DNA from: an uncultured Verrucomicrobiota bacterium
GTDB lineage: Bacteria > Verrucomicrobiota > Kiritimatiellia > RFP12 > UBA1067
Direction: 5' to 3'
NCBI GenBank assembly: GCA_946615875.1
Contig: CAMOIK010000055.1
Coordinates: 1-11,967 of the forward strand
Length of the DNA stretch: 11,967 bases
The translations under genes were made by a program, and so were the position numbers. The notes below the pieces were generated by a model. The model was not told the DNA's origin and did no database searches. It saw nothing but the letters and a program-made list of their open reading frames with translations. Below are positions 6,588 to 11,967 of this stretch, piece after piece. Every line of letters starts with the position of its first letter. The stretch's first letter is position 1.

Positions 6588-7802
6588 TCAGGGCCGTGCG
6601 GACAAGAGGCGCGCGACGGCGCGCTTGAAGCCGTCGGCGCTGCGCGCGATGATCTTTTCATCGACGCTGCAGCTCAGGCGGACATAGCCCGCGAAGCCGA
6701 AGCCCCTTCCTGGCACGACGAGGATCCTCTCCTTGAGGAGGGCGTCCACGAATGCAGTGTCGTCCTCGACAGGCGACTTCGCGAAGAAATAGAACGCGCC
6801 CTTCGGCATCTCGAATTCCACCCCGGCATCGGAGAGCACCTTGGCCATCAGGCGACGGCGGCGGTCATAGACGGCCAGATCTACCGTTTCATCCAGGAGC
6901 GCCGTCGCAAGCTTCTGCCCGATCACCGGCGAGTTTACGAAGCCGAGGGTCCTGTTCGTGAGTGTGACGGCGGCTACAAGGGTCGCCTGGTCCGGCATGG
7001 CGGGGTTGGCCAGGAAGTATCCCACGCGCTCTCCCGCGAGCGACAGGGTTTTTGAGAAGCTGCCCAGCACGCACGTCCACTTGGAGAGCGGCAGCATCGC
7101 CGGCACCTTCGCGCCGTCGTAGGCGAACGCCCTGTAGGGTTCGTCGGAGACGATGAAGAGCGCCCTGCCCCCTTTCTCCTCGCGCCGCGCGTTCTCGGCG
7201 TCCACCAGCGCGGCGATAGCCTTGAGATCGTCGGCGGAATAGATGCAGCCGGTCGGATTGTTCGGCGAGTTGATGATGATCGCCCTCGTCCGGGGACCGA
7301 TCGCCCTGCCTATGGCCGCGACGTCCGGCCTGAACGACGGCGGAATGCTCGGCACCGCCTTGAGGACGCCGCCGAAGTGGCCGCAGTAGGCGCCGTACTC
7401 CACGAAATACGGCGCGGGCGTAAGCACCTCGTCGCCGGGCTCGACGACGGCGCGGAAGAACGCCACCAGCGCACCGGCTGCGCCGACGGTCATCACGACG
7501 TCCTTCGCGCGGACTTCCGTCTCCTGTTGGCGGGAAAGATGCGCAGCCATCGCCTCTCGGACGGCTGGGATTCCCGCGTTCGGGCAGTATCCGAGGCCGA
7601 GCGGCTTCACCGCCCCCTGCGCGATCTCCGTGAGCGCCGCCAAGGTCTTGGGCGGCGGCGGCACGTCGGGATTGCCAAGCGAAAAGTCGCACACCGCGTC
7701 TTCGCCGTGCAGTCTCTTCAGTTCGAGCCCCTTCTCGAACATCTTCCTTATCCAGCTCGATGACGCCATCGAAGCGCTGATCTCTCTCGTCACTGTGTCC
7801 AT
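6588..7802 (-). CDS. Pyridoxal-phosphate class I/II aminotransferase (AspC-like)
   Basis: This is a fold-type I PLP aminotransferase, cytosolic, 404 aa. Visible motifs are DFSLGNPDVPPP (39-50), the phosphate/ring-binding GAAGAL (108-113), PAPYFVEY, INSPNNPTG (178-185), Asp220 in VSDEPY, the Schiff-base Lys251 in GSFSKTLSLAGERVGY, and Arg375 in YVRLSCS for the substrate carboxylate. The exact substrate cannot be read from sequence; aspartate, alanine or aromatic amino acids are possible. I chose ATG 7802 because MDTVTREISASMASSSWIRKMF fits the N-terminus of this subfamily. The frame runs on to 8165 only inside the upstream gene. There is no SD, and the start lies 10 nt after a consensus -10 box, so the mRNA is probably leaderless or nearly so. 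Confidence 0.9.
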   Translation of the reverse strand: MDTVTREISASMASSSWIRKMFEKGLELKRLHGEDAVCDFSLGNPDVPPPPKTLAALTEIAQGAVKPLGLGYCPNAGIPAVREAMAAHLSRQQETEVRAKDVVMTVGAAGALVAFFRAVVEPGDEVLTPAPYFVEYGAYCGHFGGVLKAVPSIPPSFRPDVAAIGRAIGPRTRAIIINSPNNPTGCIYSADDLKAIAALVDAENARREEKGGRALFIVSDEPYRAFAYDGAKVPAMLPLSKWTCVLGSFSKTLSLAGERVGYFLANPAMPDQATLVAAVTLTNRTLGFVNSPVIGQKLATALLDETVDLAVYDRRRRLMAKVLSDAGVEFEMPKGAFYFFAKSPVEDDTAFVDALLKERILVVPGRGFGFAGYVRLSCSVDEKIIARSADGFKRAVARLLSARP

Positions 7803-7812
7803 TGCGCCCAGT

Positions 7813-7823
7813 ATTATACCATA
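7813..7823 (-). promoter_or_regulatory. Extended -10 promoter of the aminotransferase gene
   Basis: TATGGTATAAT runs from 7823 to 7813 on the minus strand, with TATAAT at 7818-7813 and the TRTGn extension intact. The -35 position (18-nt spacer) reads TCGCAC, a weak match that extended -10 promoters tolerate. The predicted +1 falls about 7 nt on, near 7806, only about 4 nt before ATG 7802. The TAA stop of the upstream glycosyltransferase gene (7816-7814) lies inside the -10 box. The 13-nt core is identical to that at 97-109. Confidence 0.75.
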
Positions 7824-9673
7824 AATTGCCCGTTTCGTGCGAGATGCCGCTTCACGGCCTTGCGCACAGCCACGGGCGTGAGCGCGAAAAGAGTCCGCAT
7901 GCAGCAGCTTCTCGCCACGGCGCGTACACGATGCCAGCCACGCAGGAGACGCCGCTTCATCCTGCCGCCTTCCGGGACGTCGATGATAAGATGCCGGAAC
8001 CTCTGTGCGTTCGCCCGCAAGAACGCCGGAAACGTCTCGTCGAAATCCTCCGGCAGAAACCTGTCGGAGCCGCCGCCGGACACAAGGTCGCCGAGGGCGC
8101 GCCCGCTGCGGACGCGCTGCGCGATTACCGATTCCAGCTCTTTGCGTCCGATGCGGCGCGACCAATCGCCTTCCACGACGGAGCCGACCTTCTCAGCGAT
8201 GGTCTCGATGCCGCCTAGATACGAGAAGTGCCATCCGGCGTTTGACAGGCGCCGCCGAGCCGCGACATACCTGAATTTCGTCGCGGTCGGGCCGATGTTG
8301 GCCTGCGCGACGATGTAGTGGCGACCAGGCATATCCTTGTATGTCGCGGCGTCGCGGAACGTGCCGACCGTGGCGATCTTCGGGTCGTTGCGCCACACGG
8401 GAACCGAAGCGTTGCGGAGATTCGCGTAGAAGTTGTAGGCGTTTAGCGCCAGTCCCACCACCTCGCCTGCGCGGAGGCTCCGCACCGCCGCCGCCACCGA
8501 TGCCGCCCGCGGCAGTTCGTCGAGGTCGGAAACCATGACGATGTCTGCGGCTTCCGCTCCGGCGGCGGCCAGGCCGCGCTCAATGGCGTTGCGCTGGATG
8601 TTCTCGCGCATCCAGGCCTGTTCCTGGGCGTCCTCGCACTTCAGCGCCGGGGCGAAGTCCCGCTCGCCCACGACCACGTGGACGATTTTGCCGGCGAACC
8701 TCGCGAACCGCTCGCGGTTCTCCGCGAACACGAGCGGCTTGCGTCTGCCGCTGTGCGCCAACACCCCTTCCACGACGACGAACTTGTCGACCACGCCGTC
8801 CAGTTCGTTCAGGCGTATCTCCAGCAGGTCGAGTTCGTTCAGGAACGTGAAGCAGTCGAACACCCTCGCCGCGCCCATCACCGGTGCGGCGGCGATGGCG
8901 GAAGGCGAACGGGCGCGGCTTCGCCGCCAGGCGCGTTCAAGCACCGCGAACGCGCCGTTCCACAACGTCAGGGCGGCCAGCGCGGTTTTGCGAACCGCGC
9001 CGCACCTCATTCCGTGGGTGATCAGGTAGTTGCGGTAGGTGACGAGGAACGGCGACGCGGTGGACACGCCCCGCAGTTCGTAGCGAACGACGCAGACCGG
9101 CACCTTGCGGAATTCCACCCCCGCCTTGAACATCCTGTGGATCTGCTCGTAGTCGAGGGCGAAGCCCAGCGTTTCCTTCTTCGTCAAGTCGAAGAGGTAT
9201 TTCAGGTGCGTGGAGCGGCGGACGAACGACGCACCGTGGCGATAGCACGGATGGCGGGCGAGAGCGCCGACATCGTCAGGCGAGGCAGCTTCATATTCCG
9301 CGCAGCCATCGACCGCCACTGCGTCGCCGTACGCGACGTCGCAGCCTTCTGCCGGCCCCAGCGAAGCGAAAACCCTGTGGAGCGTGTCGGGCGCTGCGAA
9401 CGTGTCGCCGGCGTTGAGCACCCCTATCCATTCGCCGTGCGCCGCAAGTATCCCCTTGTTGAGCGCGTCGTAGTAGCCGTCATCGCGCTCCGAGACCACG
9501 ATGTCGATGCGGTCGCGGTAGCGGTTCACAACGTCCATGGTGCCGTCGGAGCTGCCGCCATCGACGACGATGTATTCAATGTCTTCTCGGTCCGCCTGGC
9601 CGAGCGCGCTAAGGATCGTGGGCTCGATCTTGGCTCGGTCGTTGAACACGGCCGTGACGACCGATACCTTCAC
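7814..9673 (-). CDS. Fused GT2 - GT17 family glycosyltransferase
   Basis: One uninterrupted frame of 619 aa encodes two glycosyltransferases. Residues 1-about 240 are a GT2 (GT-A fold, WcaA/WcaE-like) domain: MKVSVVTAVFND, VVDGGSSDGT (36-45), ERDDGYYDALNKGI (62-75) and GVLNAGD (84-90, metal/nucleotide site). A linker rich in Ala and Arg follows. From about residue 270 it reads as a GT17 domain, the family of animal beta-1,4-GlcNAc transferase III: FDCFTFLNELDLLEIRLNEL, VVVEGVLAHSGRRKPLVF and SDLDELPR (382-389). A basic tail closes it (about 570-619). The start is GTG 9673, which overlaps the preceding TGA as GTGA; ATG 9697 is the alternative with 8 more residues. Neither has a clear SD. The internal ATG at 8878 (residue 266) lacks an SD, so a separate GT17 protein is not indicated. 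Role: sugar transfer in surface polysaccharide assembly; donors and acceptors unknown. Confidence 0.85.
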   Translation of the reverse strand: MKVSVVTAVFNDRAKIEPTILSALGQADREDIEYIVVDGGSSDGTMDVVNRYRDRIDIVVSERDDGYYDALNKGILAAHGEWIGVLNAGDTFAAPDTLHRVFASLGPAEGCDVAYGDAVAVDGCAEYEAASPDDVGALARHPCYRHGASFVRRSTHLKYLFDLTKKETLGFALDYEQIHRMFKAGVEFRKVPVCVVRYELRGVSTASPFLVTYRNYLITHGMRCGAVRKTALAALTLWNGAFAVLERAWRRSRARSPSAIAAAPVMGAARVFDCFTFLNELDLLEIRLNELDGVVDKFVVVEGVLAHSGRRKPLVFAENRERFARFAGKIVHVVVGERDFAPALKCEDAQEQAWMRENIQRNAIERGLAAAGAEAADIVMVSDLDELPRAASVAAAVRSLRAGEVVGLALNAYNFYANLRNASVPVWRNDPKIATVGTFRDAATYKDMPGRHYIVAQANIGPTATKFRYVAARRRLSNAGWHFSYLGGIETIAEKVGSVVEGDWSRRIGRKELESVIAQRVRSGRALGDLVSGGGSDRFLPEDFDETFPAFLRANAQRFRHLIIDVPEGGRMKRRLLRGWHRVRAVARSCCMRTLFALTPVAVRKAVKRHLARNGQFMV

Positions 9674-10227
9674 ATGAAGATGTTTGTCGTGTGGCATTTG
9701 TAGTCGAGTCCCGTCGCCCTTTCGCCGATCTTGCGCGCCGGCACGCCGCCGACGATCGTATGCGGAGGTATGGAGCGCGCGACCACCGCTCCTGCGCCGA
9801 CGACCGCGCCCTCGCCGATCTCCACGCCTTTGAGAATTGTGGCGCCCGCCCCGATCCACACATGGTCGCCTATCCGCACCGGGGCGTGGCTTTCCGCGAA
9901 GTCCCGAGACTGCGTGTCGTGTCCGCCGGAGAAAATCATCACTCTGTGGGAGATGGATACTCCGCTGCCGATTTCCACGCCGCCGCGATAGTCTATTATG
10001 CAGCCCGGATTGACGTGCGTGAATTCTCCCACCGACAACCTGCCAGGCCCCATGAAATAAGTCCGCATATTCAACTGCGAACCCTTGCCGATCTTCGCGC
10101 CCATCAGGCGGTGGAACAGTTTGCGGACGCACCAGAACGGAACGACGCACACCACGTTGTTCTCAAACCACGCCGCCGCCGCCCGTGCAAGAACGCGCAT
10201 TCGTCTGGCGAAAAGACCGATTTCCAC
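9670..10227 (-). CDS. WcaF-like hexapeptide-repeat acyltransferase
   Basis: This 185-aa protein is a left-handed beta-helix acyltransferase, probably O-acetylating a sugar of the polysaccharide made by its neighbours. Hexapeptide runs (IGKGSQ, LSVGEFTHVNPGCII, VEIGSGVSI, VRIGDHVWIGAGATILKGVEIGEGAVVGAGAVV) fill residues 46-165. His103 in IFSGGHDTQ matches the catalytic histidine of the NodL/Maa/WcaF group, and GGVPARKIG is the usual closing turn. A basic, hydrophobic N-terminus (RRMRVLARAAAAWF...RKLFHRLMG) may touch the membrane. GTG 10227 is chosen because GGAGGT at 10234-10239 lies 6 nt upstream; the longer open frame is not like the family. It follows the GT4 stop by 20 nt and overlaps the next gene by 4 nt. 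Confidence 0.9.
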   Translation of the reverse strand: MEIGLFARRMRVLARAAAAWFENNVVCVVPFWCVRKLFHRLMGAKIGKGSQLNMRTYFMGPGRLSVGEFTHVNPGCIIDYRGGVEIGSGVSISHRVMIFSGGHDTQSRDFAESHAPVRIGDHVWIGAGATILKGVEIGEGAVVGAGAVVARSIPPHTIVGGVPARKIGERATGLDYKCHTTNIFM

Positions 10228-10233
10228 TGTGTC

Positions 10234-10239
10234 ACCTCC
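10234..10239 (-). promoter_or_regulatory. Shine-Dalgarno deciding the GTG start of the acyltransferase
   Basis: On the minus strand GGAGGT (within GGGAGGTGAC, 10240-10231) lies 6 nt before GTG 10227. It falls in the 20-nt gap after the GT4 stop codon (10250-10248). No other in-frame start here has such a site. Confidence 0.8.
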
Positions 10240-10247
10240 CTGGACGC

Positions 10248-11501
10248 CTAGCCGACGGCTCCGCCGCCATCGAGGAACGCGTCGATGTCGCGGCGGAAGT
10301 TTTCGATGGAGTATCTGCGAGCCACGAACGCCCTCGCCTGTTCGGCGCGCCGGTGCGCCGCGGCGGGATCGGCGCGGATTTCGCGGAGCATCCTTGCGGC
10401 GGCGGCGACGTCTGCGGAGGCCCACTCCTTCATCGACGGCGGATATTCGTGCGGCAGGATGGGCGTCATGGAGAACGGGACGCACCAGGCGGTGTCGTCG
10501 CGGCAGAACTCCGTATTTGCGCTCCAGGCGGTCGCCACCACCGGGACGCCCTGGCTCATGGCCTCGGCCATGCCGATGCCGAAGCCCTCAGACTTGTGGA
10601 GCGATAGATACGCGTCGCACGCGCCGGTGAGGCCGTCGAGGTCGGCCCTTGGCAGATATTCGGATATGTGGACGAACTGCGCGGCGACGCCCAGCTCGGC
10701 GGCCTTGTCCAGCATGGCCCGCGCTTCTTTCGCGTGGTTCGCGCAGCCCATCGTCTTGAAGACCAGCTTGGCGGTCTTGTCGCCCTTGAACGCGAGGGCG
10801 AAAGCTTCGAGCGCGGCGGGTATGTTCTTGCGGTAGTAGGAGCCGAAGTCGAAGTTGAAGAACACGACGAAGTCGTCCTTCCCGATGCGGTATTTCTCGC
10901 GGAGTGCGCCGCGCGGCGTGGCGTTCGCCAGGCGGAATCGAAACGGATACGTCACCTTCCAAACGCGCTGGGACGGGAAGGCGGCCTTGAAATACCCGAA
11001 ATTGAAGTCGCTCATCGCGATTATGTCGTCGCCGGACTCGCGGAGGAACGGCATTGTCGAGTGGATGCCGTGCGCACTGTCGTGGAAGACGATGCGCGCG
11101 ACGGTGTGGCCGACGGCCATCTCCCTGCCCAGGGGCGAACGGTACATCATCACTATGTGGCTGTAGCGGTGCAGGTCGAAGTCTTCCTGGGGCGTGGCCA
11201 GCCCCGACAGGTCTTCGAGAGGTATGCGGCGGCGCGGCGTAGTGTCGTAAACCTGCACTGGCACGCCAGACTCCTTGAGCGACCTGACAAAGTCGCGCAG
11301 CGTCTTGCTGAGGCCTTCTTGCGAAGCGACATCGCCGATCACCGTGATGCCACGCTCCGGGTTCGCACAGCGCGAGCGCCGATGCAGGCGGCGCAGTTTG
11401 CGGCGATGTAGGAGCGCATATGCCTGGCGACGCACGAACGAGACGAGTCCGGCAAACCCCCAGACTCGGTATTTGGCGATAAGGTCGAGCAGTTTTTCCA
11501 T
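10248..11501 (-). CDS. GT4 family glycosyltransferase (GT-B fold)
   Basis: This 417-aa retaining glycosyltransferase likely adds a sugar from a nucleotide donor during exopolysaccharide, O-antigen or capsule synthesis on the cytoplasmic face of the membrane. The C-terminal half carries the GT4 donor-site signature HKSEGFGIGMAEAMSQGVPV with the E-x7-E pair Glu305 and Glu313, followed by VVATAWSANTEF. FVVFFNFDFGSYYRKNIPAALEAF is the usual start of the second Rossmann domain. The first domain begins at ITVIGDVASQEGLSKTLRDF, similar to GT4 enzymes of polysaccharide clusters. The first about 48 residues are strongly basic and amphipathic (LLDLIAKYRVWGF...RRKLRRLHRRSR), suggesting membrane contact. 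ATG 11501 has AGGA 7 nt upstream. It is the first gene of the three-gene glycan cluster and follows its own promoter. Donor and acceptor are not readable. Confidence 0.9.
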   Translation of the reverse strand: MEKLLDLIAKYRVWGFAGLVSFVRRQAYALLHRRKLRRLHRRSRCANPERGITVIGDVASQEGLSKTLRDFVRSLKESGVPVQVYDTTPRRRIPLEDLSGLATPQEDFDLHRYSHIVMMYRSPLGREMAVGHTVARIVFHDSAHGIHSTMPFLRESGDDIIAMSDFNFGYFKAAFPSQRVWKVTYPFRFRLANATPRGALREKYRIGKDDFVVFFNFDFGSYYRKNIPAALEAFALAFKGDKTAKLVFKTMGCANHAKEARAMLDKAAELGVAAQFVHISEYLPRADLDGLTGACDAYLSLHKSEGFGIGMAEAMSQGVPVVATAWSANTEFCRDDTAWCVPFSMTPILPHEYPPSMKEWASADVAAAARMLREIRADPAAAHRRAEQARAFVARRYSIENFRRDIDAFLDGGGAVG

Positions 11502-11551
11502 TCCGTGTTCCTACGCGGCCGCGAGCGCCGCCTGACTGTTCGGTCCCGCAT

Positions 11552-11581
11552 ATCTTACCATAATTCCCCTCCCACGCGCAA
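11552..11581 (-). promoter_or_regulatory. Extended -10 promoter of the polysaccharide cluster
   Basis: On the minus strand TATGGTAAGAT occupies 11562-11552, with TAAGAT as a 4/6 match to TATAAT behind a TRTGn extension. TTGCGC at 11581-11576 lies 18 nt upstream as a partial -35. The predicted +1 is near 11545, giving a leader of about 44 nt before ATG 11501. It is weaker than the two other promoters but shares their TATGGTA core, and lies between a terminator and a gene start as expected. Confidence 0.55.
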
Positions 11582-11670
11582 TAGGGTTTCTTCTGGAGTT
11601 TACCCATTTTTTGGCAAAGCGCAGGCAAGACTTAGGTTGAGTGCACAACGGCTTCCTTTGGGGTCGGTGA

Positions 11671-11705
11671 TTAAAAACGATCCTCCGCCACCCGGCGGAG
11701 GATCG
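11671..11705 (-). terminator. Rho-independent terminator after the right-edge gene
   Basis: A 12-bp perfect stem (CGATCCTCCGCC at 11678-11689 paired with 11694-11705) with a 4-nt loop is followed on the minus strand by TTTTTAA (11677-11671). It lies 23 nt after the stop of the truncated minus-strand gene and insulates it from the polysaccharide cluster. It is the only clear intrinsic terminator in the window. Confidence 0.93.
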
Positions 11706-11728
11706 AGGTGTGTGTTAAATCGTCATGG

Positions 11729-11967
11729 TCAGAATATCCTCAGCACGAATGCGTTGACCTTCTGCGCCCATTCGCCGAAAAGCGAGCGGAACGCGCCGCC
11801 GCCGTCAAACCTGACGCGCGATATGCGCGAACCGGGCGAAGCCAAGGGGAAGCTCTTCCTGGCGGGATTCCCCCTTTCCACGAATCTCACCCACTCTCCG
11901 CCGCCGTTCTGGACTTCTGCGGAATATGTGCCGTAGCGATAGTCGAATGTGAACCTGAGTGTATATT
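11729..11967 (-). CDS. C-terminal end of a truncated, probably secreted beta-sandwich protein
   Basis: Only the last 78 codons are present, from 11965 to the TGA at 11731-11729; the gene continues beyond the window. The peptide starts YTLRFTFDYRYGTYSAEVQ and continues through GGGEWVRF and SRISRVRFDGGGAFRSLFG to end in NAFVLRIF. Alternating hydrophobic residues, a GTYSAEV strand and RVRFDGGGAFRSL resemble the closing strands of LamG/concanavalin-like jelly-roll modules in large secreted proteins, but I cannot name a family. The other two minus-strand frames reach stops inside the same stretch. The strong terminator just downstream supports that this is a real gene end. Confidence 0.7.
   Translation of the reverse strand, partial: YTLRFTFDYRYGTYSAEVQNGGGEWVRFVERGNPARKSFPLASPGSRISRVRFDGGGAFRSLFGEWAQKVNAFVLRIF

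Noticed and set aside
7814..8878. A separate GT17 gene starting at the internal ATG 8878
   Set aside because: No SD precedes it, the frame is continuous from the GT2 part with no stop between, and the linker fits a fused protein.
9674..10150. N-terminal extension of the GT2-GT17 frame up to 10150
   Set aside because: That region is an Arg-rich out-of-frame reading of the acyltransferase gene. The GT2 domain begins at MKVSVVTAVFND.
11505..11936. Plus-strand frame across the promoter, terminator and right-edge gene
   Set aside because: It reads through a perfect terminator hairpin and antisense to a well-formed minus-strand coding end, with no SD and low-complexity sequence.

Overview
The window is a G+C-rich bacterial chromosomal segment packed with short-gap or overlapping genes. 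I see no phage, plasmid, IS, CRISPR, tRNA or rRNA signature. The best guess for the source is a PVC-type bacterium (Verrucomicrobiota/Kiritimatiellota-like). The grounds are a secreted YdjY-like protein, a MurJ whose conserved early acidic residue reads as part of a 'QSAF' motif, and a truncated beta-sandwich C-terminus at the right edge. This placement is inference from family impressions, not a search.

Left, plus strand (about 78-4157): a consensus extended -10 promoter precedes a class I mannose-6-phosphate isomerase (manA-like). That gene overlaps by 4 nt an exported lipoprotein-type aldose 1-epimerase (galM-like). After 55 nt comes the lipid II flippase murJ. A small secreted protein made of six 21-residue repeats follows, its ribosome binding site lying on the murJ stop codon. 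These four genes could be one transcript.

Right, minus strand (11967 down to 4229): the C-terminus of a cut-off, probably secreted protein ends at a textbook rho-independent terminator. A new promoter at 11552-11562 then starts a surface-polysaccharide cluster: a GT4 glycosyltransferase, a WcaF-like hexapeptide acetyltransferase, and a single long protein that joins a GT2 glycosyltransferase to a GT17-type glycosyltransferase. The stop codon of that fusion lies inside the -10 box of the next promoter. That promoter drives a class I aminotransferase, a secreted YdjY-like protein of unknown role, and the replication-fork maintenance ATPase rarA. rarA converges on the murJ-side genes across about 70 nt.

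Functionally, mannose-6-phosphate isomerase, MurJ and the GT/acetyltransferase cluster all fit envelope and surface glycan supply and assembly. RarA and the aminotransferase are housekeeping genes. The most unusual points are the GT2-GT17 fusion, the repeat protein coupled to murJ, and an identical 13-nt promoter core at two loci that places start codons almost at the predicted +1 (leaderless mRNAs).
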